Source of the DNA: Luscinia megarhynchos
Taxonomy: Eukaryota; Chordata; Aves; Passeriformes; Turdidae
Direction of reading: 5' to 3'
Length of the DNA: 64,000 nucleotides
Assembly: GCA_034336665.1 (NCBI GenBank)
Contig: CM067564.1
Location: 45,010,951 to 45,074,950 of the forward strand
The position numbers were made by a program, and so were the translations under genes. Positions 35,675 to 47,828 of this stretch are shown one piece after another. The notes beneath the pieces are model-generated. The model had not been told where the DNA came from, ran no database searches, and saw nothing but the letters and a program-made list of their open reading frames with translations. Position 1 is the first letter of the stretch, and each line of letters starts with the position of its first letter.

Positions 35675-37600
35675 GACCTCCTCCTCCTTGATGTGCTGAT
35701 GGACAGAATGTTAAATCAACCTTTCAGCAATGTCAGTAACAAACACATTTAGGATTTACAATAGGAATAAAATAATAATCCAGCAGTAAGGGCAGCCAAT
35801 GCAGTTAGGTAATGCAGGTAAAATGTGCTGCCCAGGCATGTGGTGGAATCTACAATAAAATAATTTTTTATGAGTAGAAGGACAGGCAGCTGCCAGGATT
35901 GGTGTATTCTGGATTGAACTTTTCTGGAGGTTGGTGGTGGACCAAATGCCCTTTCCAGGATAATCTGCTGTGCCATTTGGGACATTCACAAGCTCCCAAG
36001 TGTTTCATGTCAGTCATATTGAGGTAGGGAGGCTGAGGCAGTTTGCAATGGTCCTTTGGCAAGTACCTGTGAAAGCTGAGGTCAGAGCTCAGGAAACCCT
36101 GGCTCCCATCCTGCAGCTGGCAGGGTGTTCTCAACAGCAGAGACAAGCCAGAAGAGCACCAAGCCTGACATTTCTCATAAAGAATTTTGCCTGTGTTCAC
36201 AAGTTGAGTGCACACCATCGTGCTTTGCCAGCTAAGCCCTTGCTGGCTGGAGTGGCTCACAGCAAAGATAAAGAGCTTTTCTGCCTCAAGGGAAGGATCC
36301 CATGCAGCTGCCTGGTGGGGCTCATGCCAATGCCCAGCCAAAACCAGGGTGCTGTGGTCTCAGCAGCCGCTGCGTACGGGGAAGGGTTGTGCCACTTCCC
36401 GCGTGCAATCGCTGAGCAACATCTAGCACAGGCAACCTCCTTCCTGTGCCAGGGTTCTTAACACTGCTCTGCTGCTCCTAAAAAAAAAGCCCCCAAAGCA
36501 TCCCTGGTTCCAGGAAAGCCTCTTCCCCAGCCTCTTTCCCATCTCAGCAAGGTGCTGAACATGATGTGGCTCTTTTCCTTCTCTGTGCTCTGGGTAGGAT
36601 GGAGTGAAATATATGTACTAAAAATAGTTGGGGTTTTTCAAAAGTAAAACTTGATTGCCTTGTGTTTTACTGCTGGTGTAGGCTCCTGAGAGCCTGGTAG
36701 CTTTGGGGTTGGGAGGACAGAACTTTCATGATGGGGTTTCTTCAAAGAACATAGTCAGGCAACAAAAAGTCCAGAGTTTTTATACCTTATGTGTTTTGCC
36801 CTTGAACATCACCAGACAGAAGGTAGACAAAGAAATTCTCCATACTGGCATATTACTTTTTCTCAAAGCTTTTCAATAAAATCATCTAATTTTATGACAA
36901 ATAATCTCAAAATTGAAAGTGAAAAATATTAATTGCAATGTTTGCAACACATTGAAATTTTCTTCTACAGCGAAGTCAGTCTCTGGCAGACAAACCAATA
37001 AAAGCTGTGAGTTTTTACCTGCCCTTAGTAAATATTATTTGCTTATCTTTGGGATGAGTTGTTTCTGCAGCTTGATTTGTTTGGATGACTGAGGATAAAA
37101 AACATGCAGCCTTTTAAAGATGAACTGCCTTAATGATTCAAAATGAAAATACTTTGGGAAATGAAAGAGTAGTTTGAGAGTAAATAATACCTTCAAGTCT
37201 GTTCCTCTGTTTTCTGAATGTTTGAGTGATTTCCAAGAGTAAAAAACCAAAGTTCAACACACAATGTAACACACAGAGAAAGAATCTCAGATGAGCAGAA
37301 GACTTCATGGTAAAAGCACTGACAGATTATGCCCAAGTTGCTGCAGGGCACCTGTGATCTTTAGGACAGAAGAGCTCTGTAATGGAATAATCTGGCTGAG
37401 CAGTTGCCCTAGGTTACAATAAGGAAGGGTGTTCCTTGTTTTAATCCTGCAGAAAAAGAATGTTTTGAAAGGTTGATATTAAATAATTGCATGGATTTTA
37501 ATGGCAAGTTTGTGCCACTAACCCCAACATGCCTTCCAAACAATGCATCCACGTGGAATGGATGGAGGGCTGGAACACCAGCTCTGGAGACAGTCTGACA
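35675..37600. other. Non-coding interval, no gene recognised
   Basis: Nothing supportable. A few CG-rich words occur at 36360-36415 (CCGCTGCGTACGGGG), too short to call an island. Confidence 0.4.
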
Positions 37601-37604
37601 GAGT

Positions 37605-37987
37605 TAAGAGTGTTCAGTCTGGAGAAGAGAAGGCTCCAGGAAGAGCTTAGAGCTCCTTCCAGTGCCTAAACGGGCTCCAAGAGAGCTGGAAAGGGACATT
37701 GGACAAGGACTTGGAGGGATAAGACAAGGGGGAATGGGTTCCCACTGCCAGGGAGCAGGCTTAGGTGGGATATTGGGAAGAAATTCTTCCCTGTGAGGGT
37801 GGCAAGGCTCTGGCACAGGCTGTCCAGAGAAGCTGTGGATGCCCCTGGAACCCTGGAAATGTCCAAGGCCAGGTTGGATGGGCCTTGGAGGAATCTTGTC
37901 TTGTCAAAGGTGTCCCTGCCCATGTCAGAGGGTTGAGATGATCTTGAAGGTCCCTCTCAATCCAAACCCTTCTGTGATTCTGTGATT
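37605..37987 (+). mobile_element. CR1 LINE 3' fragment, nearly 400 bp
   Basis: Sense copy from CAGTCTGGAGAAGAGAAGGC through GATAAGACAAGGGGGAATGG, AGAAATTCTTCCCTGTGAGG and GGCACAGGCTGTCCAGAGAA to the end CCCTTCTGTGATTCTGTGAT. Includes the full 3' terminus and reaches further 5' than most other sense copies here. Confidence 0.92.
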
Positions 37988-38463
37988 ATAGTACTCAGGA
38001 ACAAGTGTGAGAGGGGTATGCAAAGAAAGGGTCATGTTCTCAGCACTGTGTTTCCTGTAGTACAGACTCTCAGTATACCCTGCTGGGCTGATGATAACAG
38101 CTCTGTATTTAGAAGAAAGAGTTGCTACCACCAAAAAACCCATGAAAGTATCAACCATTACATTTTGTGCTGATTTCTGTGATTTTGAGCTGCAGTTTAC
38201 TGAGAAACAAGAACCAGAACATAGAAACTGAGTACTAAACTTTGTACTTTCAATCTTCTTATTGCTCCAGCTTTGCCCACATTTTGACCTGCATTTCGGT
38301 ATTTTGAATAACTCTGCACAGTTTTTTCACAATGCCCATGGTTGCATAAAGATTTGCCTTTTGACATTTGAGGTTGGACTTAACTCACACCAACTCCTTC
38401 TCCCCACCATTTTCAGAGGTGAAACCTCTGCACCAACTTCTGTAACCAAAAAGGTTTTTTTTT

Positions 38464-38560
38464 AGGATCATAGAATCATTTAGGAAAAGACCTCTAAGAT
38501 CATTGAGATCCTTGCATCCATGCTGCTGAAGATTGGCCTCATCCCAAGCTTCACAGGGTC
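38464..38560 (-). mobile_element. CR1-like 3' fragment
   Basis: GATCATAGAATCATTTAGGA followed by AAAGACCTCTAAGATCATTG resembles the antisense end of the CR1 subfamily with 'AGAATCATTTAGGTTGGAAAAG'; the copy at 43.7 kb is the closest relative in the window. Confidence 0.7.
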
Positions 38561-41500
38561 TCCAAGGGTTCCCACAGGACAGTTGGATTAAATCCATCTC
38601 TTTGCATTCAGTACCTCCACCTCAAGGTTGATGTGCTTCTGGTTTAGGGTTCCCCATACCCAAATTGTGATGGTGGCATTTGCTCTTGCTTTGCCCAGAC
38701 ACAAGAGCCTGTAACAGAACTGGTGAATCTGACTTTTTCTACCAAGGCAGCCAAGAGCTCCAGTGAGGGCAAACAGGTGTGGTCTAACCCCAGAGGTTAA
38801 ACCACCACAAACACCTCAAAAGCCTTCAAAAATTTCATTGTTATGGGATCTGTGCCTCATCAGCCCAGTCTGGATTTCAAATTCATCTCCTGTAAACCAG
38901 GTTTGCTGAGCTGGTTTCCTCACTTGTGACAGCAGATGCTTTTGCTTTTGTTTCTCGAGAAGGAAACAGCCCCTCCTTAGACCCATAGCTAGGCTCTGGG
39001 TACTGCTGCACTTCCCTAACCTCATCAGCTGCCTTCTCTGCCCCAGAAAATATCCCTCACTGAGATCTGGGTCCTGGCAGTTGGTCCCTGCTGAGAAGAT
39101 GGTGTTTTAGGGAAGTGCCTTTGTTGTCCAAGAGCCAGCTGAGGTGAAGCCTGAGCTGGCTACATGCAAGTTTCTGCTTTTCCCTGTCTGGTTTAGTTTG
39201 AGGAAAATCTTAGCTCATCACTGAAGTATTTGCCTATTCTCATGGCTGATTTTCTCATCCTGTTCAGAGTTACCCCTGCAAACCCATTCACTCTCCATGT
39301 TCCCTTTCCTTTCTCTCCTACTTGGGAAACAAGATGCTGCCTGTGTACAACACTTTCAGAACCACATCAGTGCAGAATCTCACAAAACAAAGGAAATGCT
39401 GAGTTTGCTTGCCACATTTTGTGACTCATCACATCTTTTGTTCACCTAGTGCTGGAAACACCCATCTAAAATTTCCACTGATGCTTGTTATGGACAGAGG
39501 TATATTTTTACCATAATCTTGTCCCTGGATCTTTCTGAGTGAAAAGGAGCATTGAATTGGGCATCCATAGCATCCAAACTCAGGACTTTTTTCATACATC
39601 CCACTGGCAATAGTCATGTGCCATGAAATGGTATCTGCAGCAGAAAACCAAGTTACAAAGGAGGCATCACAGGTCCCCTCTGAGGTCACCCGTTTGAGAT
39701 GGAAGTGTTGCAGACTAAAGCTGGATCACAAGGGGAGCCCAGAGAAGGCCTAAGGTGACTTTTGACCTGCTTTGTTGCATCCATGAGCTGGCTCTTAGTC
39801 CATCAGGAGGTCTGAGTTGGAGCAAGTCACCTGCACAAAAAACTTTTGACTTCACTTCTCAAGAATCCTAATTTGCATCAAGTCCATGGCCAGTTTAGCA
39901 TGAGCTCATCTTTAAACCAGGTGATCTTGTAGTGCTATTAGCTCTTTTGGGCTTGAGTTAGACCTAAACCATACAGCTAATCCTGCCAGGAAGTAAGAAA
40001 AATAATCTCTGTTCCTTACCCTCTGTTGTCTTCTGCAATCACATCAACCATCTTGGTCTGAGAACACTCAGACTAAATTGCATGAAGTGCATCCTTCCCC
40101 CCCGTTTCTTGCTTTGGTGTTTATTCGTTTTTGGTGCTCTCAAGAAAACATCCTCCCACATAGGTTACAAAACTCCCCTGAAATTCTTGCTGGATTGACA
40201 CATCCAGCCCGTGAAAATGAATGAGGAGAGGCTGTTTGCTTTGAAGATCTGTCCAAAAGGAGAGGGCTTTGGAAATGGATGGCTTTTGTATTTTTCTGTT
40301 GTGCTTTGGCTAAGTAATGTGATCATGGCTTTAGAGATGGCAACACAAAGTGGGACTCAGCTCATGTAATATTGGAGGTGTAAGTCAGAGCGTGTCCCTC
40401 TAAGAATCCTCACGGTCATCAGAGAGGAAGAAATACTTCTATAGTGTAATTCCCTTCATCTTCCAGATGTGAGCTGTGCCCTGGAAATGTGAATATTCCT
40501 CTTGTATTGACTCTACAGCTCTTGAACAGAGCAAATCCTGCTTAGGCAAAACCAGAGCTCCTGGGACTACTACATGTCATTTAGATGAGCCAGGAGCAAG
40601 TTCCTACAGCTGTTTGTTTGTGTTAGTCTGTCCTCAAGCGCCAGTTTCTTGTGAAAGTGTAATGAAGACATGTCCTTAATTAGGCCAGGATTTGAGTCTG
40701 CCACCTCCTACAACACAGCATTATCACATCTTTTCTGGCTGGAGGCAGTGAGCTCTGAGTGACACCTTCAGAGGTGAAGGGAAGATCAGCGTTGGCACTT
40801 CACACAGCTGGCCCTCCCTCCCATGCTGCATCCACAGGCTCCAGGGGATGCCAAGTCCCAGCACAGATGACCAAAGGCACAGCCCCTGAGCACAAGGGCT
40901 CTTCCTCTGGAGCCTGGTCTGACATATTTCCTCTTGCAATCAACAGCCTCATTTGCACATGGAGTCAGCCAGCAGTCAAACTGGAAATCATGTTGACGTA
41001 ACTGCTAATTATCCTTGGCATAACTAATGTGCAGTAGCAAAGCTTGTGTTTATTGAAGCGTAGGGATGGCTAGCAGAGGAACCAAACTGGTCCAGATATA
41101 TGGAAAAAAACCAGTCACTCCTTAGGGAAAGAGAGGAGTGGCTGGGGTCTCATCTAGTTGCTGCCTTTTGCCCTGAGGAGTCTGAACCAGGATTCTGGAA
41201 GTGTGTCCTCCTCCTGGCCCTCTGAGGTATGTGATGTGTTTTCTATGACTTTGGGTTATAGAAAGACTTAAAAGGACAACTCTTAGACCAGAGGTTTTGG
41301 CCATTTACTGTGTTGACATAATTTTCCAGGCAATATCTAAGTGTGGCCAGCTGGGTTGGGGTGGGGTGGGATGGGGAGAAGATGGGAGATGTATCTACCT
41401 ATCATAGGATCAAAGAAATGCTGTTTGGCAACATCATTAGAACCACAGGACTCTAATTCAGTTGTGTTTTCATCCACCTAAGCCTTGAGTCATGTCTGCA

Positions 41501-42361
41501 ATTCATCATTTGTCATTTCCCAACAACCTGTCCCAGTGCTGTAGAACCTGCCTAGAGGGAATTTTTATCCTGCTGTGCAACCTGCACCTCCCAAGTCTGT
41601 GGGTGCTGCCCTTTGTTACAGCACCTGGCTCTGCCACAAAGAGCTCAGCTTTGTTGTTCTTGGCCTTTTGAGTAGCTGTAGGCAGCTGTTGGGCTGCCCT
41701 TCAGCCTCCCTTTGGCCAGGCTCAACAAGTCTGAATCCCTGTTTTCCAAAGGTATGTGCTCCATGCCTCAGACCAACTTGGTAGAATATCTGAGAGCAAC
41801 TTCAAACAGCCAAATCTCAACAACATTTGGGAGTACACATACATGGTGAAATCCTGGCCCTAATATACAAACATCTTTCAGGCAAAAAAAAACAAAACAG
41901 AGGCTTAATAAACTGGTTGTATTAATAAGTAAAGATATTTCATCCTCTTAAAAATGTATCTGTAGCCACAGCATGGATTAATTTCTATACAGACCAAAAT
42001 GTTAATGAAATTGAAGTGCAGTTATGAGTGTTGTTATAATTTACAAGGAAGTGTGTTGTTATCATTGCATAGTGGAAAGAAAATTCCACAAATTTAGAAT
42101 TCAGGCTCCAGACTTCCTTTAATACACTATAGTCCCATTTTACCTGAGGAACAACTGTAGATTGTGTGAGACCAGAAGGGAAGGGTAACCCAGGTTCCTG
42201 TTAATAGATCCCTTGGGGTGAATTAGAATGAGACAACATGGAATGACTAGTGTTTTTAAGAATATATATGTATATGGGTTTTTTGTTTTTAGAACTATTT
42301 GGTTGCAACGGAAAGGTGGTATGTAGTAATTTTGGTTACTATTATCTTTATTAATATCCAT

Positions 42362-42490
42362 ACAATATATATCTGTATAAATAATCTCCGTATAAATCTC
42401 TCCATATTTTTATTTATATATAGATATCAATTAAATATAGATATATATCCAGATAATGTATATATCCATTGAAATATCCCTAAAGTATAT
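42362..42490 (+). repeat. AT-rich low-complexity tract
   Basis: About 130 bp of TATA and ATATCC-type words (ATATATATCC, TATAAATAAT, TTATATATAG) followed by a purine-rich AAAGAAAGAGAAAGAAAGG run to 42520. No promoter function is implied. Confidence 0.75.
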
Positions 42491-42599
42491 AGAAAGGAAA
42501 AAAAGAAAGAGAAAGAAAGGATAAGAGTAGAAAGACCTCACCACCCGGGGACATGATTTTATTGTTGCTATTTTGATATTTGCTGGTTGAAGTGATGGT

Positions 42600-43150
42600 C
42601 ATAGTCTTGATCCATCATGTGTGGGGGAAAAGCCCCCAAACAGAAAGTCCAATGGATTAAAATATGCTCAGGCTGGGTGGGAATGCCCAGCTACCTCACC
42701 CTGGGGGGAGCTTTCAGTCCTTTGGTGGAAGGCCTCAGGAATGAGTCTGGGACACTTCAGGGGGTCTTTGGTGGTTTATGAACTCTTCTCAGCTGCCTCT
42801 CACATCGGGCACTTGAGGCTGTTATGGCCCATCAGAAGGGATGGAAACCCTCAGGTGTGAATGTGACCCTCCCCAGGGACCAGGGGTGGGAGTTCTACAG
42901 CTGAGCCAGTTGTGCAAGGGAGGACAAGGGTCATGATAAAAACATCCTGCCTCCACAGGGTCTGCTTCTTATCTTCCTTCTTCTTTATCTGCCTCAAGAC
43001 CGGGCTTGTAGCCTCCAGTGATGGCTGCTCACTCCCTCTGTCTCATGCAGTTCAGAGGTTTTGCCACGTGAGGATCAGAAAGTGAAAATAACAAACTGAA
43101 TTTTGGTCTCCAAAGCCAAAAGAAACTGAAGGAGTGAGAGTAACCACAGG
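42600..43150. mobile_element. Possible degraded LTR
   Basis: Contains 'GACACTTCAGGGGGTCTTTGG' -type text that parallels GACACTCTGGGGGTCTCTGA at 55.6 kb. Both are followed after a similar distance by ATCTGCTTCTTCTT / TCTTCCTTCTTCTT wording. This looks like two diverged copies of one dispersed repeat, plausibly an LTR, but I cannot name it or fix its ends. Confidence 0.3.
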
Positions 43151-43254
43151 GAGCCTGACAGCTCTCAGCTGTGAGGGTTTGTAGCAGGGTGGTGCTTCAC
43201 TGGTGGCAAGGAGGTGGCCCCTCTGTCACCTCAGTGTTACCTGCTCTGCATGCA

Positions 43255-43330
43255 CAGGAACCTGGTCTAGTGGAAGATGTCATTGCTTCAAATCCCAACC
43301 ATTCCATAATACTTTCTGTGATTCTGTGAA
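43255..43330 (+). mobile_element. Short CR1 LINE 3' end
   Basis: ACCTGGTCTAGTGGAAGATG then CCCAACCATTCC and TTTCTGTGATTCTGTG at the terminus; an internal part of the usual 3' end is missing. Confidence 0.7.
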
Positions 43331-43715
43331 CATACTTGGCATGTAAGGTGAGACCTGCATGTATCACCATCCTGGCTGATGTAAAGAGTGTGCTGGCCTT
43401 GAGGTGTCTACACTCCTTCTCTGTCCTCACTCACAGATCCTGCCTGTGGCCGTGGGATCTTTGCTGCCCTTGAAGGAGAACAGTCCAGAAGAGCATCAAT
43501 CTCCTTAATCCACCTGTCCAAACAACATTTCTCTTTCTTGCATTTTGTTTTCTCATGTGCATTTGGCTTCTGCTGCTGTGATTTACTTTGCCCTAAAGAC
43601 CTGCAGCCCTCCATCTATTTAGCTTCTCTTTGGCTATTCACCTATTCACTTCCTTTTTCCATGGGGACTGAAAACTCAGGAGAAGGTTTTGATGACACCT
43701 CATCTTTTTTTCAGT

Positions 43716-43832
43716 AGAATCACAATATCATTTAGGTTGGAAAAGATGTCCAAGATCATCAAGTCACAGCTTTGATCAATCACCACCTTGTCAACCAGAC
43801 CATGGCACTGAGTGCCACGTCCAGTCATTAAA
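43716..43832 (-). mobile_element. CR1 LINE 3' fragment
   Basis: Antisense: GAATCACAATATCATTTAGG, TTGGAAAAGATGTCCAAGAT, then CACTGAGTGCCACGTCCAG, typical of the CR1 subfamily distinct from the GGGACCTTCAAGACC type. Confidence 0.85.
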
Positions 43833-43834
43833 GT

Positions 43835-44590
43835 AGAGACAGTACTTCCTCTGGTTCAAAATCCCCTTTTTCCACTAATGCAGTCATAAGAGCTGTTTCC
43901 ATTTCCCTGCATTTGATCAGCTACTTCACAGCTTGTTCTGCTTCGAGCATGAGGTTGGACTGCTGCCTTTACACGTGATAGAAAGAAAACTGAGGGAGAA
44001 ATCAGGAGAATATCCACTGGGAGAAGCCAGATCTGGGCTTCAAAAGAACTTCCCTTAAAAAGTGCTCTAAATCCTAGGTTTTTCTACCATGATAAATGTA
44101 CCGAAAGTACTTAATGTAGGAATCTCTGATCTCCCAACTGTAAGAAGACTGGAGGATCCAACAGAATTTTTACAAGTTGAAGAAATTGAGGTTTGTCTTA
44201 CAGAAAGGACAACATGGGAGTTGGATCACTGGGCAGCAGAGCTCACTGAACATCTCTCATCCAGAAAGTGCACAGCTCATGTAGGCAGTGCCTCCACTAA
44301 CTTGAAGGGCAGAGAAGATCCAAATTTTTATAAAAAACAGTGAAATGCAAAAGGATGAGCTCGTAGACTTGGTTGAGAGGTTCACTACTTCTTATGCTTA
44401 TATCTGGTTATAACAACCAACACATTGTTACAGAATTCCTTGGCTTTTGGAAGTGGAGGAAAATGAGTCCAGTTTCATGGTCAATGAATGAGCAGTGGGA
44501 ATAGACTGCTCCTCTGCCAGCTGTGTCTCACCTGCATGTGCCATGCCCAGCTCTGTCCAAGCTGAGTGTCCCTCTGCATTTGCCTTGCAG
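43835..44590 (+). other. Sequence upstream of copy A, leader exons apparently missing
   Basis: 44391-44491 matches 55858-55958, the 5' edge of the copy C unit. Homology then jumps directly to the sequence just before the coding exon (from about 44505), skipping the promoter and leader region that copies B and C have. An 84-codon open frame at 44089-44343 is unrecognised. The CCTTGCAG acceptor at 44583-44590 is kept. Confidence 0.5.
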
Positions 44591-45949
44591 GGGAGCAAGA
44601 GCCCTTCACTGAAATCCTCCCACCATGCTGGGGCTGCTGCTGCTGCAGGTGTTGGTGAGCTGCCTCTGCCTGGGACACAGTGAGGTGGTGACACCATTTG
44701 CAAGTTGCCCTCAGTTTTTCTACAGGAATACTACCTGAGATAATGTCCGGGAGTCACAGAGCCCAGCCTGGATCTGTCAGTGCTACAAAATCCAGTATCA
44801 CTTAGCCACCCTGTATGACAGAGATTTGCACATTCCAGTGTACTTTGCTTACATTTACAAGCCTGGATCTGGCAACGGATCTAATTTGTGGTTTGTTGAG
44901 CCCCAGGTGAGTGTCTCACAGCACATCACCCTGCAGCCACTCAGAAATGAGCTGCAGCATTTAAATTACCACTTCTATTTCCTACCACACCACTACTCAC
45001 ATGCAAAAGGACACACTGGAAGGGAATTTTCTCCTTTAACTTCAAACACCTGCACCACGTGGCTCCTCTGATGCATCTGAGACATCAGCAGGAGGATGAG
45101 ATGAATCATATCCCAAAGGTGCCCAGTTTTCTGCCTTGACCTGACAGCAACAGCCAATCCAATTAATTTGCATTACATTACAAAGTCAAATGATTCCCCT
45201 CCCTGTGCCCTGCTCTGGTGGGGGACCAAGTGATGGGGAGAAGGCACCCAAGAGAGGCTAAACTTGAGGGACCACCAAGCCTGCTGGCATCTGATCCCCA
45301 TTTTAGCCTGAGCTGTTCTGCATCCCCTGACAGAGCTCATCTGCTCCCAGGGAAGAGTCAAACACGCTTTGTGAGGGGTGGGAGAGAAGTGAGGAGAAAC
45401 TCAGGAGAGGGTGAGATGGCCCAGGGACAAAGCCCTGGGGGAAAAGGCACTGGAGATGAGAGGGTGAGCTTAACTGTGGAGGGATTTGTGGAGTGATGTT
45501 TGAGGCAGTGAAAAGTGAGGAGCATGAGTGTCAGTCCAGTCAGAAGGGTGTGATCTCCATGCATGGGCAGTGACCCCTGAGCACCTTTGGCTCAGGCTTG
45601 CTCCAGAAGGATCCAGCAGACAGACAGAACTCCAAAGCTATGGAGCCCTCACAAATGTCCTTCAGACCTCCAGGAAGACAGGCCAGGCCAATGAAGGAAT
45701 AGAAGGGCAGCAAATACAGGATACTTCCATGGCCAGAGAGGAAGAATTTTGATTGAAAATGTGGAAGATCTTAATGTTCTGTTCCAGAGGAAGGCTGAAT
45801 ATACTTCCCCACAGATGAAAAACAACCTGTTGAAGTTATGAAAAATATAATCATTTGTACTTGTTACTCTCACAGACATGAGCAATTTATCTGCTCTTGT
45901 ACCACAGCAGCCTCCACATTAGCGCGGAATAAATACTTCTGTCATTTTG

Positions 45950-46075
45950 TAGAATCATAGAGTGGTTTGTGTTGGAAGAAGCTTAAAGATCATCTCAATC
46001 CAAAGCCCCTGCATGGGCCAGGCCACTTGCCACCCGGCCAGCATGTTCCAAACCTATCAATGGCCTTCTCTTCCT
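45950..46075 (-). mobile_element. CR1 LINE 3' fragment in copy A intron
   Basis: GAATCATAGAGTGGTTTGTG, then CTTAAAGATCATCTCAATCC. The same insertion sits at 61556-61690 in the intron of copy C with the same flanks, so it predates the A/C duplication. Confidence 0.85.
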
Positions 46076-46469
46076 AGATCCTGGACACAGCATACCTGGT
46101 AAATTTTTGATTTTGTTAACTTTCTCCAGAGGTCTTTTTGGACAATTTCATTTCTCCAGGAGTCTTTTGAAATTACAGGCTCTTTCTCAGAAGTTGACCA
46201 TTTCTAATTTCATATCAATGATGCTGCAGAAAATGCTCCCTGGACCAGATCAGCTCTCAGACACAGTTTTAGCACTGCTAAAGTTCCATTTACATTGAGA
46301 TATTTTTGCTTACGGAGCAAAAATGTTCATCCTTGAACAAACTGCAGCCCTCGCAAGGAAACCTCAGCTCCAGGACTGATTTCCTGTCACATCTCCCTGG
46401 GGATGGGCTTAGAGGAGGCAACCTCTGGTGTTCGAGGACTGGGCTACACCTGTAGCAACCACACATAAA

Positions 46470-46488
46470 ATCACAGAATCACAGAGCC

Positions 46489-46519
<31 letters not shown>

Positions 46520-46525
46520 CACAGC
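46470..46525 (+). repeat. Short AGAATGACAG/AGAATCACAG tandem tract
   Basis: Five to six decamers of AGAATCACAG or AGAATGACAG type, an expansion of the CR1 terminal word. The paralogous site in copy C at 62087-62122 has the same start but different units, showing independent slippage. Confidence 0.75.
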
Positions 46526-47471
46526 GTGGCATGGGGTGATCCAGGGAGAGCCCTGGGCAGATTTGGGCTGTGGAGACAGGAGGAAAGGGAAGCACATTTG
46601 GCAGGAAGGTGTCTCACCAAAGTCACCTTTCAGTCCTAGGAGTGGGAAATGCTCCTTGTCTCATGCATCCATCCATGCTCCCAGCACAGGCTTCAGGCTG
46701 GATCACAAAGGTCACAAGTCAAAATGAGAGCAGTCACATTGTGAGCTGCTTTCTCTAGAAAGCTTTTGTGTTCATGCAGGAGGGGCATGTCTATGATTTC
46801 TCTCTGATTCATCCATTTTCCTACATGGAGATGACAAAAAAATGGTGTTTTCATCATCAGAGACATCTGCTCCAGGGTTAGTCTGTTTCATGGCATGCAT
46901 CCTCAGTACTGACACCTTTTCTTACCCTGTCAAGCTGATCAAGAAAAATTATGACGTGTATTTATACAGAGTAGTCCATCAAAAAATGATACAAGAACAC
47001 TCCACAGCAAATTGGCCAGAATCAGTCTATCAACCAAGACTACAAGAACCTCGAGGGTCTGGACCGTGGTCACTTGAGTCCCAGTGGCCACCAAAGTGGC
47101 AACGAGGGCAGGTGGGCTACCTTCACCCTCACCAACATAGTGCCCTCAGAACAGCTCACTCAAAAAAGGTGCCTGGAAACAGTACGAGGACAAAACGATG
47201 TCCCAGAAAACCCAGGGCTGTGACACCACCTATGTCATCAGGGGGGTGTACCTGGAATTCCTACATCTCTGATGGGAGGGTTAATGTACCCAACCACGTC
47301 TGGTCAGCTGCCTGCTGCCAGACCAAGACCAACAGGAAAGCTTGGGTGGTCATGGCTGAAAACAACCAGAACCAGGTCCAGAACCTCACACTAGCACAGC
47401 TGGAGGCCAGCTTGTCCCAGCTGTATGGGAGGGGAGAGGTTTCTCTGTTCCACAGTGCCTGTCTCTGCTAA

Positions 47472-47825
47472 CAAACCTCATATAATGTCACTCATATAAT
47501 GTTCCCAGAACATCAGTTCTGTTTTGGGCTGAGGCACTTCTGCAGACACCTCTGCTGTTCCTCAGGGGGCTCCTGACTTGCTCACCCATCTCTGCACACT
47601 GTCTGGGGCTTGAGACCACACTCATCCTCTCTATTGCTCATCTCATGCCCACTGCCTCTTCTTTCCAGGCTCTGGAACCACTGCTGCTTGATCATCTCCA
47701 TCAGCCCTCTCCTCTGTCAACTTCCAGGCTCTTCCCAGGACCTTTGCCCCTAGAAGTACCCAGAAATGCCCAACCCTCTGCAGCAAGCTTGTGAAATACT
47801 TGGGGAGCCAAAAGAGAAAGGAATC
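47472..47825 (+). other. Spacer after copy A
   Basis: No gene. Unlike copies B and C, the first CR1 after the stop codon is some 350 bp away rather than about 45 bp, so the 3' flank of A is not the same as theirs. Confidence 0.5.
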
Positions 47826-47828
47826 AGT

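Larger units (their letters stand above)
38565..43250. other. Non-coding interval, no gene recognised
   Basis: No coding exon, RNA gene or clear transposon apart from the LTR-like block at 42.6-43.15 kb. A G-rich run (GGTTGGGGTGGGGTGGGATG) at about 41351-41372 could form a G-quadruplex. The AT-rich tract at 42.36-42.49 kb is listed separately. Confidence 0.4.
44625..47471 (+). pseudogene. ENDOD1-like secreted nuclease, copy A, disrupted
   Basis: Exon 1 at 44625-44906 begins MLGLLLLQVLVSCLCLGHSE, the family signal peptide, but codon 38 is TGA (44736-44738). After it the family frame resumes (AWICQCYK, PVYFAYIYKPG, WFVEPQ) up to the donor CCCCAG|GTGAGT. The intron is 44907-46934 and exon 2 runs 46935-47471. 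Exon 2 keeps GLDRGHLSPSGH and TFTLTNIVP, but in a different frame from its start LIKKNY. A further shift follows at the A run near 47161-47168 (CTCAAAAAAGG), and more indels lie near 47240 and 47255-47275, before the C-terminal block RVNVPNHVWSAACC. At least four independent lesions rule out a sequencing slip. It also lacks the leader exons seen in copies B and C. The family is DNA/RNA non-specific endonuclease (Endonuclease_NS type, related to ENDOD1); this copy should make no enzyme. Confidence 0.9.

Noticed and set aside
35755..35960. Possible further CR1 copy
   Set aside because: A few CR1-like words (GTGCTGCCCAGGCATG, TGGTGGAATC) but no ordered match or terminus.
45400..45620. Intronic block conserved in A, B and C as a possible snoRNA
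   Set aside because: No convincing C/D or H/ACA boxes; conservation is explained by recent duplication.
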